From Pseudonocardia sp. EC080619-01 (GTDB lineage: Bacteria; Actinomycetota; Actinomycetes; Mycobacteriales; Pseudonocardiaceae), in contig NZ_CP012184.1 of NCBI RefSeq assembly GCF_001420995.1, forward strand, positions 1,100,501-1,164,500: a DNA stretch of 64,000 nucleotides, written 5' to 3'. Within the stretch, counting starts at the first letter, position 1. Every line of letters starts with the position of its first letter. Positions 1 to 8,829 of the stretch are shown here, one piece after another. The notes under the pieces are model-generated. The model did no database searches and was not told the origin of the DNA. It was given only the letters and a program-made list of their open reading frames with translations. The translations under genes and the position numbers were made by a program.

Positions 1-352
1 GCCCGGGGACCCCCGCCGTCCGCCACGCCGGTGCCGCGCCCGGAACGACCGGCACACCGTGGACGGTGCGGCGCCCGGTGCGCTCCGGACGGTCGTGGCC
101 GCCCTCGGCCCGCTCGATGCCGGCCCAGCGGAGCGCGGCACGCTCGGCCGCCGACAGCCGGCGGACGCCCTCGGCCACCGGCACCGCCCGGTCCTCGACG
201 GGGTCGGCGTCGCGCAGCGCCGCCGTGGAGCGGCCCCCGCCCGCGCAGACCGGCCGGACCGGGCGCCTGCGCTCACGCGGTCCGGCGGAGCGCGTTCCCC
301 GCGCCGTCTCGCGGGTCCCCCGCGCCACGTCACGCACGTCGAGCTCTCGCAT
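1..352 (-). CDS. hypothetical protein, C-terminus cut by the window edge
   Basis: An open frame of 117 codons runs from an ATG at 352 off the left edge without a stop. A GAGGAG-rich ribosome binding site lies just upstream of the ATG. The product begins MRELDVRDVARG, is rich in Arg and Ala, and has a helical stretch near LSAAERAALRW. No family is recognised. In M. tuberculosis the gene beyond the SOS division gene is nrdR, but this product lacks the Cys-rich NrdR start, so it is an extra gene or a spurious frame. Open frames are common at this GC content; the good ribosome binding site is the main support. Confidence 0.4.
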   Translation of the reverse strand, partial: MRELDVRDVARGTRETARGTRSAGPRERRRPVRPVCAGGGRSTAALRDADPVEDRAVPVAEGVRRLSAAERAALRWAGIERAEGGHDRPERTGRRTVHGVPVVPGAAPAWRTAGVPG

Positions 353-527
353 GGCTCCTCCTGCTCCTCGCCGTCGGCGCCCGGCCACACCCGGCCGCGC
401 GCCCTGCTCACCCCCGACCGGCCCTTCCCCGAGCCCGGTCGAACGGGTGTACGAGCTGTGTAGCACCGGCCCCCGACAGAAACGGGGGCCGCCGGCGGGC
501 GCCCGCGGGCCCGCCGACGCCGGCGGG
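353..527. other. intergenic stretch with one hairpin
   Basis: This gap lies between the partial gene at the left edge and the small membrane protein gene. Apart from the hairpin at 467-491 and GC-rich inverted repeats just after it, no gene or RNA is recognised. Confidence 0.5.
467..491 (-). terminator. hairpin after the SOS membrane protein gene
   Basis: A perfect 9-bp stem (CGGCCCCCG with CGGGGGCCG) encloses the 7-nt loop ACAGAAA. It lies about 37 nt beyond the stop codon of the minus-strand gene at 528-860. There is no T-tract, which is usual for actinobacterial terminators. The terminator role is inferred from position. Confidence 0.5.
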
Positions 528-860
528 TCAGCGACCCGTGGACACGGCCGCCGGAGCGACCGGGACGACGCCGGCGGTGGCGACCTCGGCCAGCAGGCCC
601 AGCCCGACGACCGCCGTGGCGGAGGCGACCAGCACGCCCACGGCGGCGACCGCCCGGTGCAGCACGGAGGGCGCACCCGCCGACCCCGCCGAGCGCGCAC
701 CCGGCGGCATCCGGACCGCCGCAGGCGTCGCGGAGGACACCCGGACCGTCGTCCCACACGGCGGCGGCGGCACCGCGAGCGGCGCCGCCCGAACCAGCTC
801 CGCGGTGACCGGCGGGCGGACACCGCCGGGGACCACCCGCACCTCCGTCGTCGCGCTCAC
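528..860 (-). CDS. small SOS-linked membrane protein, Rv2719c/YneA position, no LysM domain
   Basis: This 110-residue protein is encoded divergently from lexA, where most actinobacteria carry an SOS-induced cell-division suppressor (Rv2719c in M. tuberculosis, YneA in Bacillus). The chosen GTG at 860 has a GGGAGG site about 10 nt upstream; a GTG three codons earlier is possible. The first 65 residues look disordered. A single membrane segment of about 20 residues follows (AVGVLVASATAVVGLGLLAE region), then a short tail. The C-terminal LysM domain of Rv2719c is absent. Three LexA boxes lie upstream, so damage induction is likely. The division-inhibitor role is inferred from synteny and topology. 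Confidence 0.65.
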   Translation of the reverse strand: MSATTEVRVVPGGVRPPVTAELVRAAPLAVPPPPCGTTVRVSSATPAAVRMPPGARSAGSAGAPSVLHRAVAAVGVLVASATAVVGLGLLAEVATAGVVPVAPAAVSTGR

Positions 861-912
861 GATCTCCACCCCTCCCGGTCTCCGGCGCTGTACGGGCGCC
901 GGACCGAAGTCG

Positions 913-928
913 TCGAATCGATGTTCGA
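913..928. promoter_or_regulatory. LexA (SOS) box 1
   Basis: TCGAATCGATGTTCGA matches the actinobacterial SOS consensus TCGAAC-N4-GTTCGA except for one base in the left half-site. It lies about 55 bp upstream of the divergent membrane protein start and abuts box 2 directly. Confidence 0.7.
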
Positions 929-944
929 TCGAACGCCTGTGCGA
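929..944. promoter_or_regulatory. LexA (SOS) box 2
   Basis: TCGAACGCCTGTGCGA has a perfect left half-site and one mismatch in the right half. It directly abuts box 1, giving a 32-bp tandem operator. Confidence 0.65.
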
Positions 945-994
945 TGTTCTACCACCGGGGTCCGACGGAATCCACGACACGCCCGGCACGAACT

Positions 995-1010
995 TCGAAC
1001 GCATGTTTGG
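995..1010. promoter_or_regulatory. LexA (SOS) box 3, lexA autoregulation
   Basis: TCGAACGCATGTTTGG matches TCGAACRNRYGTTYGA at every position but the last. It overlaps the -35 element of the proposed lexA promoter, the expected place for autorepression. Confidence 0.75.
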
Positions 1011-1035
1011 CGGACGGCCCGGACTTGGCTAGTGT
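1007..1035 (+). promoter_or_regulatory. lexA promoter
   Basis: TTGGCG and TAGTGT are separated by exactly 17 bp and resemble a vegetative sigma promoter. The predicted start near 1042 leaves a leader of about 27 nt containing the GAGGAGG ribosome binding site. The -35 hexamer overlaps LexA box 3. Confidence 0.6.
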
Positions 1036-1068
1036 TCGTGCCGGTAGATCCTCGAGGAGGCGAATGCG

Positions 1069-1803
1069 ATGGCAGCGGACGAGTCCGGAGGCGGTGCGCC
1101 CGCCGGGCCGGGATCCGCGGACGTCCGGGAGTTCCCCGAGCCCCCGGCCGACACCCGTGGGCTGACCCCGCGGCAGCGGAAGGTCCTGTCGGTGATCCGG
1201 GACTGGGTGGATCGGTACGGGTACCCGCCGAGCGTGCGCGAGATCGGGGACGCGGTGGGGCTGACCTCCACCTCCTCGGTGCACCACCAGCTGCGGACCC
1301 TGGAGCGGAAGGGCTTCCTCCGCCGGGACCCGAACCGGACCCGGGCGGTCGACGTCCGGAGCCCGGAGCAGGCCGCGGCGGGCGACGGCACCGACGCGGA
1401 CACCGAGGCGGTCCGGTCCGAGCGCCCGGCACCGGCCTTCGTGCCGCTGCTCGGTGACATCGCAGCGGGCGGGCCGATCCTCGCCGAGCAGGCCGTGCAG
1501 GACGTGTTCCCGCTCCCGCGGGAGATCGTCGGCGAGGGCACGTTGTTCCTGCTCAACGTCAAGGGCGACTCGATGGTCGACGCCGCGATCACCGACGGGG
1601 ACTGGGTCGTCGTCCGGCAGCAGCCGGTCGCCGAGCAGGGCGAGGTCGTGGCCGCGATGATCGACGGCGAGGCGACGGTGAAGACGTTCCGCCGCAAGGA
1701 CGGGCACATCTGGCTGATGCCGGCGAACGAGGCGTACGACCCGATCCCGGGGGACGACGCGTCGATCCTGGGCCGGGTCGTCGCGGTCATGCGCCGGCTC
1801 TGA
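1069..1803 (+). CDS. lexA: LexA repressor
   Basis: LexA is the SOS repressor that cleaves itself when stimulated by RecA filaments. The product has 244 residues. After a variable N-terminus come the winged helix-turn-helix (about 33-97, including the recognition region around [10 protein letters not shown]), a linker, and the S24 peptidase domain. The cleavage site is Ala133-Gly134 in IAAGG. The catalytic pair is Ser168 (GDSMVD) and Lys205 (ATVKTF). The ATG at 1069 has GAGGAGG 8 nt upstream; the ATG at 1064 is in another frame. Box 3 indicates autoregulation, and the gene is divergent from the small SOS membrane protein. Confidence 0.98.
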   Translation: MAADESGGGAPAGPGSADVREFPEPPADTRGLTPRQRKVLSVIRDWVDRYGYPPSVREIGDAVGLTSTSSVHHQLRTLERKGFLRRDPNRTRAVDVRSPEQAAAGDGTDADTEAVRSERPAPAFVPLLGDIAAGGPILAEQAVQDVFPLPREIVGEGTLFLLNVKGDSMVDAAITDGDWVVVRQQPVAEQGEVVAAMIDGEATVKTFRRKDGHIWLMPANEAYDPIPGDDASILGRVVAVMRRL

Positions 1804-1815
1804 GGCGCGGGACCG

Positions 1816-1846
1816 GGCCGTCGGCGGATCAGCTCCGCCGACGGCC
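1816..1846. terminator. bidirectional terminator after lexA
   Basis: A perfect 13-bp stem (GGCCGTCGGCGGA and its complement) has the 5-nt loop TCAGC. It lies between convergent lexA and the secreted protein gene and includes the latter's stop codon, so it can serve both strands. Confidence 0.65.
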
Positions 1847-2992
1847 GTGCAGGACCATCGCGCCGATCCCGGCCAGCAGCAACACCCCGAGCACCCCGGC
1901 CCCGGCGACGGCGGGCAGCCACGGCGGGAACGACCCGGTGCGGGGCACCTCCGCCGGTTGCGCGACCACGGGGGCCGCCGCGGCGGTCGCGGCCGTCGCC
2001 ACGCCGGGCACGGCCCGGACGCCCGCCGGCGAGAGCCCGCGGGCCTCCGAGCCGGAGTGCAGCGTCCCGCGGCCGTCGAGGGCCACCGCCTCCCCCTGGG
2101 CCTCGTCCGGCAGCGGCACCGGCAGCGGCGCTGCGCGCAGGGCCTCGACGAGCGCGTCCGCGGAGACCCGGCCGTCCGGTGGCGGGCGCAGCGGGAACAC
2201 CCACGCGTCGGTGTAGGTCCGCAGCGCGGCGACCCGGCCACCGTCGGCGCCGGGAGGGCCGACCGCTCCCCCGGTGACCGTCCGGGTCCCGGTGGCGCCG
2301 AGCGGGCCGCCGGACGTGGCGGAGTACGGGAGGACCACCTCGCCGACCCGGTCCAGCGTGACCGGTGTGGCGCCGCCGTCGAGCGGGCCGGCGGGCCGGT
2401 ACACCCCGGCCGCCCCCGTGGTCTTCGCGACGATCAGCGGGGTCCCGTCGTCGGCGAGGAGGATCGCCTCGGCGTCGCGCGGCCCGTCCGGGTAGACGAG
2501 GTCGTGCGCCCGCGCGGGCCCGGACACCGGCAGCTCGACCAGGCGCACCGTGCCGCGGTCGCCGCGGTTGTCGCCGATGTCGGCGAGCCAGAGGGTCCCG
2601 TCGGGTGTCGCGCCGAGGTCCTCGACGTCGGTGACCCGGACACCGGTGTCCCGGATCTCGGTGACCGCGCAGGTCACCGGGTCGAGCGTGAGGACCTCGC
2701 CGGTTCCGCCGCCGTCGACGATCGCCCGGTACCGCACCGGGCCCGCTCCCGGTGGGCCCTCGGCGACCAGCCCGGAGAGCTCGGCGGCCCGCGGGTCCTC
2801 GGCCGTGCAGACCGGACGCGGCGCTGCCGGCCCGGGTGCGGCCCCGGTCCGTGGCGGGGCCCCCGGGACCTCGTCCGGCGCGGCGTGCGCCGCCGTCACC
2901 CCGCCGGCTCCGGCACCGCTGATGCCGAGGACGATCCCGAGCGCGACGGCGACCGGCCCCACACGGAGCCTGCTCCGCCGGGGCCGGGACAT
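1829..2992 (-). CDS. secreted, membrane-anchored repeat (propeller-like) protein
   Basis: This 387-residue exported protein is of unknown function. An Arg-rich start and hydrophobic segment ending AAHA form a signal peptide. The middle has repeated beta motifs (DVEDLGATPDGTLWLADIGDNRGD, EAILLADDGTPLIVAKTTG) typical of NHL/SMP-30-like or esterase-like phytase propellers. The C-terminus has a Pro-rich linker, one membrane helix and a basic tail, as in sortase-like or wall-spanning anchoring, although no clear LPXTG is seen. It occupies the place of Rv2721c, a secreted transmembrane Ala/Gly-rich protein beside lexA. Propeller assignment is by pattern only. Confidence 0.7.
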   Translation of the reverse strand: MSRPRRSRLRVGPVAVALGIVLGISGAGAGGVTAAHAAPDEVPGAPPRTGAAPGPAAPRPVCTAEDPRAAELSGLVAEGPPGAGPVRYRAIVDGGGTGEVLTLDPVTCAVTEIRDTGVRVTDVEDLGATPDGTLWLADIGDNRGDRGTVRLVELPVSGPARAHDLVYPDGPRDAEAILLADDGTPLIVAKTTGAAGVYRPAGPLDGGATPVTLDRVGEVVLPYSATSGGPLGATGTRTVTGGAVGPPGADGGRVAALRTYTDAWVFPLRPPPDGRVSADALVEALRAAPLPVPLPDEAQGEAVALDGRGTLHSGSEARGLSPAGVRAVPGVATAATAAAAPVVAQPAEVPRTGSFPPWLPAVAGAGVLGVLLLAGIGAMVLHGRRRS

Positions 2993-3039
2993 GCAGGGCC
3001 GGGACGTGCGGGGCCGGGACGTGCGGGGCCCCCTCGGGC

Positions 3040-4542
3040 TCAGTGCCCTGCCGCCGTCGCGGGCAGGTCGGTGCCCGCAGGATCGGTGTCCGCGGGCACC
3101 GTCGCGGTCCCGCCGACGGCGTACGGGAGCACCGCGGTGCCGAGCTCCGGGCCGACCCGGGCGCGGACCCGGGTGCCCTCACCGGTGTGCTCCTCGGCGA
3201 GGATCTCGCCCTCGTCGTGGAGCCGGGCCACGAGCGCACCCTCGGTGTAGGGCAGCAGCAGGTCGACCTCGTACTCGGGGCGCGGGAGCAGCTCCGCGAT
3301 CCGGTCGCGGAGCTTCCCGATGCCGCTGCCGTCGTGCGCGGAAACGAACACCGCCTCCGGCTGGGCGTGCCGCAGCCGGGCCAGTGCGAGGTCACCGGCG
3401 GCGTCCACCTTGTTGATCACCAGGAGCTCGCGCGGCATGGTGCCGCCCTGCTCCTCGCCGATCTCCACGAGGACCTGCCGGACCGCGGCGATCTGGTCGT
3501 CGGGCAGCGGGTCGGAGCCGTCGACGACGTGCACCAGCAGGTCCGCCCGGGCCGCCTCCTCCAGCGTCGAGCGGAACGCCTCGACGAGCTGGTGCGGCAG
3601 GTGCCGCACGAACCCGACCGTGTCGGTGAGGGTGTAGGCGCGCCCGTCGGGCGTCTCGGAGCGGCGCGTCGTCGGGTCCAGCGTCGCGAACAGCGAGTCC
3701 TGGACCAGGACCCCGGCGTCGGTCAGCTGGTTGAGCAGGCTGGACTTGCCGGCGTTGGTGTAGCCGACGATCGCGACCGACGGGACCTCGTTGCGGGTGC
3801 GGTTCCCGCGCTGGGTCTCGCGGACCTGGCGCATCGCCCCGATCTCGCGCCGCAGCTTCGACATGCGCGCCCGGATCCGGCGGCGGTCCAGCTCGATCTT
3901 CGTCTCACCCGGGCCACGGCCACCGATGCCGACACCGCCTGCGGCCCGGCCACCGACCTGACGGGACAGCGCCTCACCCCAGCCACGCAGGCGCGGGAGC
4001 AGGTAGGACAGCTGGGCCAGCTCGACCTGCGCCTTGCCGTCCCGGGAGCGGGCGTGCTGGGCGAAGATGTCGAGGATCAGCGCGGTCCGGTCGATCACCT
4101 TGACCTTGAGCCGCTCCTCCAGCTGGCGGAGCTGGCCGGGTGAGAGCTCGCCGTCGCAGATCACGGTGTCGGCGCCGGTCGCGCGGACCACCGTGGACAG
4201 CTCGTCGACCTTGCCGGAGCCGATGAAGGTCGCCGGGTCCGGCGTCGAGCGGCGCTGCACGAGTCCGTCGAGGACCTCGGACCCCGCGGTCTCGGCGAGG
4301 CGGGCGAGCTCGGCGAGCGAGGCGTCGGCCTGCTCGGCGCTGCCCTCGGTCCACACCCCGACCAGCACGACCCGTTCGAGCTGGAGCCGCCGGTACTCGA
4401 CCTCGGTGATGTCGGTGAGCTCGGTGGAGAGGCCGTGGATCCGGCGGAGCGACGAGCGCTCCTCGAGGTCCAGCTCGCCCGCCGACGGGACGGCGGACCC
4501 TGCGGACGTGGACGGCACGGCGGCGGTGTGGGCTTCAGTCAT
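3040..4542 (-). CDS. hflX: GTPase HflX
   Basis: HflX is a ribosome-associated GTPase that splits stalled or stressed 70S ribosomes. The product has 500 residues: an HflX N-terminal domain (about 50-250, with FIGSGKVDEL and the Gly-rich GGRGPGETKIE loop), then the G domain with G1 GYTNAGKS (260-267), G3 DTVG, G4 NKVD and a C-terminal domain. The N-terminal 25 residues are a Ser/Ala tail. It is followed 55 bp away on the same strand as dapF, matching the Rv2725c-Rv2727c order. The ATG at 4542 gives a start typical of the family. Confidence 0.96.
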   Translation of the reverse strand: MTEAHTAAVPSTSAGSAVPSAGELDLEERSSLRRIHGLSTELTDITEVEYRRLQLERVVLVGVWTEGSAEQADASLAELARLAETAGSEVLDGLVQRRSTPDPATFIGSGKVDELSTVVRATGADTVICDGELSPGQLRQLEERLKVKVIDRTALILDIFAQHARSRDGKAQVELAQLSYLLPRLRGWGEALSRQVGGRAAGGVGIGGRGPGETKIELDRRRIRARMSKLRREIGAMRQVRETQRGNRTRNEVPSVAIVGYTNAGKSSLLNQLTDAGVLVQDSLFATLDPTTRRSETPDGRAYTLTDTVGFVRHLPHQLVEAFRSTLEEAARADLLVHVVDGSDPLPDDQIAAVRQVLVEIGEEQGGTMPRELLVINKVDAAGDLALARLRHAQPEAVFVSAHDGSGIGKLRDRIAELLPRPEYEVDLLLPYTEGALVARLHDEGEILAEEHTGEGTRVRARVGPELGTAVLPYAVGGTATVPADTDPAGTDLPATAAGH

Positions 4543-4597
4543 CGTGCCGTCCAGTGTTCCACGTCGGCGGGCGTGTGTCCGCCCGGATTCGCGCCGG

Positions 4598-5470
4598 TCA
4601 GGCGGGCCGGTCCCACCAGGAGCGGTCGATCTCGCCGGTCGCGAGCAGGACGGCGGGGCCGTGCAGCACCGTCGTGCCGGTGGCCGCGTCGTCGCCCGCC
4701 CCGACGGTCACCCGGAGCCGGCCGCCGGGGGTGTCGACGTGCACGTCACCGGCCGGGTGCCCGGCGGCGCGCAGCGCGGCGACGACGGCCGCGACGGTCC
4801 CGGTGCCGCACGCCAGGGTCTCCCCCACGCCCCGCTCGTGCACCCGCATCCGGACGCGCCCGCCGTCGGCCGGGCCGTCCAGCGGGGTCACGAACTCGAC
4901 GTTGACGCCGCGAGGGAACACCTCCGGGTCGACGGCCGGTGCCCCGGTGAGGTCCAGCGCGTCCGGGTCGGTGGCGGTGACGCAGGCCAGGTGCGGGTTG
5001 CCGACGTCGAGGGCGATGCCGTCGAACCGGGCGCCACCGGTCGTCGCGACCGAGGCCGGACCGATCGCGACCGGGCCCATGTCGACCGACACGGTGTCGC
5101 CGGACAGCGTCGCGGTCCGCACCCCGGCCCGGGTGCCGACGGGGCCGCCGCCGGGCGCCCAGCCGCGCTCGTGCAGGTAGCGGGCGAACACCCGCACCCC
5201 GTTGCCGCACATCTCGGCGACCGAGCCGTCGGCGTTGCGGTAGTCCATGAACCACTCGACGCCGGGGACCGGCTCGGGCACCGACTCGTCCCCGGCCAGC
5301 TTCGCCCAGCGCACGACGCGCAGGACGCCGTCGGCGCCGATGCCGCCGTGGCGGTCGCAGAGCGCCGCGACCCGTTCCGGGGTCAGGTCGAGCGCGGCGT
5401 CGGGATCGGGCAGCACGACGAAGTCGTTCCGGGTGCCGTGGCCCTTGGTGAACTCGATCCCGCCGCTCAT
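4598..5470 (-). CDS. dapF: diaminopimelate epimerase
   Basis: DapF converts LL- to meso-diaminopimelate for lysine and peptidoglycan synthesis. The product has 290 residues, as expected. The two catalytic cysteines are visible: Cys88 in AEMCGNGVR and Cys221 in ETLACGTGT. The N-terminal [11 protein letters not shown] motif is conserved in the family. Its ATG overlaps the miaA stop (ATGA), showing translational coupling within the miaA-dapF-hflX operon. DapA, from the same pathway, is at 58.6 kb. Confidence 0.97.
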   Translation of the reverse strand: MSGGIEFTKGHGTRNDFVVLPDPDAALDLTPERVAALCDRHGGIGADGVLRVVRWAKLAGDESVPEPVPGVEWFMDYRNADGSVAEMCGNGVRVFARYLHERGWAPGGGPVGTRAGVRTATLSGDTVSVDMGPVAIGPASVATTGGARFDGIALDVGNPHLACVTATDPDALDLTGAPAVDPEVFPRGVNVEFVTPLDGPADGGRVRMRVHERGVGETLACGTGTVAAVVAALRAAGHPAGDVHVDTPGGRLRVTVGAGDDAATGTTVLHGPAVLLATGEIDRSWWDRPA

Positions 5471-6411
5471 GCCACCAGGGTACGAGCGAGCACCGACCGC
5501 GCGTCCGCGACCAGGTCCGGGGCCGCGCCGTCGAGCCAGTGGATCCGCTTGTCGCGGCGGAACCAGGACCGCTGCCGCCGCACGAACCGGCGGGTGGCAC
5601 GGACGGTCTCCTCGCGGACCGCGGCGAGGTCGGGGGCGTCGGGATCCCCTTCGAGCGCCTCGATGACCTGCCGGTACCCCAGTGCCCGGGACGCGGTCCG
5701 GCCCTCGGCCAGCCCGTGCGGCAGCAGGCCGCGGGTCTCCTCGACCAGGCCGTCGCCGAGCATCCGGTCCACCCGGAGCGCGACCCGCTCGTCGAGCTCG
5801 GCGACGTCGCGGTCGACGCCGAGCAGCACGGCGCCGTAGCGGGGGGCACCGGTGGTGGGCAGCGTCGCGCGGAACGGGCCGCCGGTCAGCGCGATCACCT
5901 CCAGCGCGCGGACGATCCGCCGCCCGTTCGACGGCAGCACCTCGGCGGCCGCCGCGGGATCGGCGTCGGCGAGCCTGCGGTGCAGCGCCCCCGGCCCGTC
6001 CCGCTCCAGCTCCGCCTCCAGCTCGGCACGCAGCCCCGGATCGGTCCCGGGGAACTCCAGCTCGTCGAGGACCGCCTGGACGTAGAGCCCGGACCCGCCG
6101 ACCAGCACCGGGGTGCGGCCGCAGGCCCGCAGGCGCTCGATCACAGCGCGCGCCTCGCGCTGGTAGGCGGCGACCGAGGCGGTCTCCCGCACGTCGAGGA
6201 CGTCGAGCAGGTGGTGCGGCACGCCGCGGCGCTCGGGGACGGGGAGCTTCGCGGTGCCGATGTCGAGGCCGCGGTAGAGCTGCATCGCATCGACGTTGAC
6301 GACCTCGCCGCCGAGCGCGAGCGCGATCTCCAGGCCGAGGTCGGACTTGCCGGTCGCCGTCGGCCCGACGACGGCGACCAGCCCCGGCCCGCCGTCACCG
6401 CCGGCCGTCAC
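5467..6411 (-). CDS. miaA: tRNA dimethylallyltransferase
   Basis: MiaA adds the isopentenyl group to A37 of tRNAs; MiaB, encoded at 9.3 kb, then methylthiolates it. The product has 314 residues with P-loop GPTATGKS (16-23), the [15 protein letters not shown] substrate region, the GGSGLY motif and the C-terminal [10 protein letters not shown] segment. The start is set at the GTG at 6411 because it overlaps the upstream stop (GTGA) and places the P-loop normally. A much longer upstream frame is only the neighbour's antisense of reading frames. Confidence 0.96.
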   Translation of the reverse strand: MTAGGDGGPGLVAVVGPTATGKSDLGLEIALALGGEVVNVDAMQLYRGLDIGTAKLPVPERRGVPHHLLDVLDVRETASVAAYQREARAVIERLRACGRTPVLVGGSGLYVQAVLDELEFPGTDPGLRAELEAELERDGPGALHRRLADADPAAAAEVLPSNGRRIVRALEVIALTGGPFRATLPTTGAPRYGAVLLGVDRDVAELDERVALRVDRMLGDGLVEETRGLLPHGLAEGRTASRALGYRQVIEALEGDPDAPDLAAVREETVRATRRFVRRQRSWFRRDKRIHWLDGAAPDLVADARSVLARTLVA

Positions 6412-7109
6412 GCCGGTTCCCACAGCGCGACGTGGTAGGCGACGCCGTAGGGCATCGAGGTGTGCCGGTGCGCGGCCCGCCAGTCCCGCCCGGACGCGGC
6501 GCCGGCGAGGACCTCCCAGGGGGCGCGGCCCGCCGCCCACAGCTCCGCCGCGGCGGCCGGGTCGAGCCCGGCGAGCGCGCCGGGCGACGCGTCGTCGAGG
6601 GCCGCGGCGACGACGGCGTCGAACGCCTCGGCGCGCTCGTCGAACCCGCCGGGGGCCGTCGTGGAGTGCCGGGCGGCGCCGTCCCCCACGACGAGCAGGC
6701 CCGCGTCCTCAGCGGCCAGTGCCGCACCGAGCGCCCGGCAGTCCGCCGGCGGGGCGTCCGGCGCGACCAGCTCGCCGCGCGCCGACCGCACGCCCGCACC
6801 GGCCGCCGCCCACGCCGCGACCAGCAGCGGCAGCGGCAGCTCGGCGCCCTCGTCGGCGCCTTCCGGGCCGGGGAGGGCGACCGGGACGTCGTGGCCGTAC
6901 CCGGCGAACGTGCCCCGGGTGCCGGGGGCGACGGTGCGGCGACCGCCCTGGTCCGCCCCGACGACGATCCAGTCGGCGGCGGCCGCGGCGAGTCCCGTCA
7001 CGACCGCGCCGACGGCCTCGCGCAGCGCCTCGGTCTCGACGGCGGCGTCCCCGCTCAGGTCGGGGACGAGCAGCGGCGGCTGGGGCAGGACGGCGATCGC
7101 GGCGGGCAC
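6408..7109 (-). CDS. Rv2728c-like protein, class III extradiol dioxygenase fold
   Basis: This 233-residue protein lies directly upstream of miaA with a 4-nt overlap, in the position of Rv2728c. The N-terminal [17 protein letters not shown], the central VVGADQGG and the C-terminal [18 protein letters not shown] recall the LigB/class III extradiol dioxygenase superfamily. Some metal-binding His residues seem degenerate, so catalysis is uncertain. The start is GTG 7109; the region upstream is an intergenic gap. Its conserved position before miaA suggests a housekeeping role, but the function is unknown. Confidence 0.75.
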   Translation of the reverse strand: MPAAIAVLPQPPLLVPDLSGDAAVETEALREAVGAVVTGLAAAAADWIVVGADQGGRRTVAPGTRGTFAGYGHDVPVALPGPEGADEGAELPLPLLVAAWAAAGAGVRSARGELVAPDAPPADCRALGAALAAEDAGLLVVGDGAARHSTTAPGGFDERAEAFDAVVAAALDDASPGALAGLDPAAAAELWAAGRAPWEVLAGAASGRDWRAAHRHTSMPYGVAYHVALWEPA

Positions 7110-7391
7110 GGCGCCCGAGCGTAGCCAGCGTGGGCGCCCCTCGCCCGGGGCCCCGGCGGAACGCCACCGCGCCGTGTCCGGACCGTGCGGTTCGCCGACA
7201 CCGGACGCCCGTTCGAGGCGCGCACGGTCCCCGGCCGGGGCCTCGGCGGTTCCCCCGGAGGTGGTGGACCTGCTTGAATCTCCATCCCGGCTCCTGGCCA
7301 CGGCGAGGAGCCCGGTGCGCGCACGGCCCCGGACGGACATCCGGACGGGGCGCCCGCCGGTGATCCGGTGGGCCGAACGAGGAGGACACCG
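7110..7391. other. divergent intergenic region, nothing specific recognised
   Basis: This 282-bp gap separates the divergent miaA operon and DUF349 gene. It must hold both promoters, but no confident -10/-35 pair, operator or RNA structure was recognised. No counterpart of Rv2729c/Rv2730 is seen. Confidence 0.4.
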
Positions 7392-8783
7392 GTGCCCGAG
7401 ACCAACGCCGCCACGCCCGGAGCACGCCCGCCGAACCCCGGTTCGGTCCCGAAGCCGGGGCCGCGCCCCGGCCCGCGTCCCGGGCCGCCGCCCGGCGCGA
7501 AGCCCGGACCGGCGGCGCAGAACGCCGCACCGGTACCGCCGGCCGCACACCCGTCCCCGGTCCCGTCGGCGGTCGCCGACCCGGGCCGCTGGGGCCGCGC
7601 CGACGACGACGGCACCATCACCCTGCTCGGCCCCGACGGCGAGCGGGTGGTCGGCTCGTACCAGGCCGGACCGCCCGCGGAGGGGCTGGAGCACTTCGCC
7701 CGCCGGTTCGACGCGCTCGTCACCGAGACCGAGGTGCTGGCCGCCCGGATCGCCGGTGGCGGCGACCCGAAGGCGTCGCTCACCGCGCTGCGCACGCTGA
7801 TCGCGGGGCTGGAGGAACCGGCCGTCGTCGGTGACGTGGCGGCGCTGCGGACCCGGCTCGACGAGCTCGTCGGCCGCGCCGAGGAGGGCGTCCACGCTGC
7901 GCGCGAGGAGCGTGACCGGGCCCGGCACGACGCCGTCGCCCGCAAGGAGGCGCTGACCGTCGAGGCGGAGAAGCTCGCCGAGGAGTCCACCCAGTGGAAG
8001 CAGGCGGGTGACCGGTTCAAGGCGATCCTCGACGAGTGGCGCACGATCAAGGGCGTCGACCGCAAGCACGACGAGCAGCTGTGGAAGCGGTACTCCAAGG
8101 CGCGGGAGGCGTTCAACCGGCGGCGCGGCTCGCACTTCGCCGACCTGGACCGGCAGCGGGTCGTCGCCAAGGGCCGCAAGGAGGAGCTCGCCGAGCAGGC
8201 CGAGGCCCTCGCCGAGTCCGACGAGTGGTCGTCGACCGCGGCCGCCTACCGGGACCTGATGACCGAGTGGAAGGCCGCGGGCCGGGCGCACCGGGAGGCC
8301 GACGACGCGCTGTGGTCGCGGTTCCGCGGTGCGCAGGACCGGTTCTTCGCCCGCCGCAACGAGCACTTCTCCGCCCGCGACGCCGAGTTCGCGGAGAACG
8401 CCGACGCGAAGCGGGTGCTGCTCGCCGAGGCCGAGAAGATCGACCTCTCGAACCCGGACGCCGCCCGGGCCGCGCTGCGCGACGTGCAGGAACGCTGGGA
8501 GGACATCGGCAAGGTCCCGCGCGACGAGATCCGTACCCTCGAGGGGCGGCTGCGCGGGATCGAGGAGAAGGTCGCCGAGGCCGCCGACGCGCAGTGGCGC
8601 CGGACCGACCCGGAGGCCCAGGCCCGCGTCGAGCAGTTCCGGTCCCGGGTCGAGCAGTTCGAGGCGCAGGCCGAGAAGGCCGAGGCGTCCGGTGACCGCA
8701 GGCGGGCCGAGCAGGCCCGCGCCCAGGCGGCCCAGTGGCGGGAGTGGCTGGACGCGGCCGAGCAGTCGGTCAACGAGCTGTAG
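7392..8783 (+). CDS. DUF349 domain protein (Rv2731-like)
   Basis: The 463-residue protein starts at a GTG with GAGGAGGA just upstream. Residues 1-60 are Pro/Gly-rich and disordered, with PGPRPGP-type repeats. The rest is almost wholly charged alpha helix made of several DUF349 repeats (marked by WKAAGRA, FRGAQDRFFARRN and ERWEDIGKVPRDEI motifs), ending in a coiled coil. DUF349 proteins are long helical scaffolds. Rv2731 has the same position and architecture, and its role is not firmly settled. It is convergent with the membrane protein gene across a terminator. Confidence 0.85.
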   Translation: MPETNAATPGARPPNPGSVPKPGPRPGPRPGPPPGAKPGPAAQNAAPVPPAAHPSPVPSAVADPGRWGRADDDGTITLLGPDGERVVGSYQAGPPAEGLEHFARRFDALVTETEVLAARIAGGGDPKASLTALRTLIAGLEEPAVVGDVAALRTRLDELVGRAEEGVHAAREERDRARHDAVARKEALTVEAEKLAEESTQWKQAGDRFKAILDEWRTIKGVDRKHDEQLWKRYSKAREAFNRRRGSHFADLDRQRVVAKGRKEELAEQAEALAESDEWSSTAAAYRDLMTEWKAAGRAHREADDALWSRFRGAQDRFFARRNEHFSARDAEFAENADAKRVLLAEAEKIDLSNPDAARAALRDVQERWEDIGKVPRDEIRTLEGRLRGIEEKVAEAADAQWRRTDPEAQARVEQFRSRVEQFEAQAEKAEASGDRRRAEQARAQAAQWREWLDAAEQSVNEL

Positions 8784-8798
8784 GTCCCGCCGGTCCGT

Positions 8799-8822
8799 GC
8801 GCGGCCCCGTCCGGGGCCGCGC
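8799..8822. terminator. bidirectional terminator
   Basis: A perfect 10-bp stem (GCGCGGCCCC and complement) with a GTCC loop lies between the convergent DUF349 gene and the small membrane protein gene. Confidence 0.6.
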
Positions 8823-8829
8823 CGGCCGT

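Noticed and set aside
31..1457. Long plus-strand frames covering the lexA upstream region
   Set aside because: They cross the SOS boxes, the lexA promoter and start, have Arg/Pro-rich composition and no ribosome binding site.
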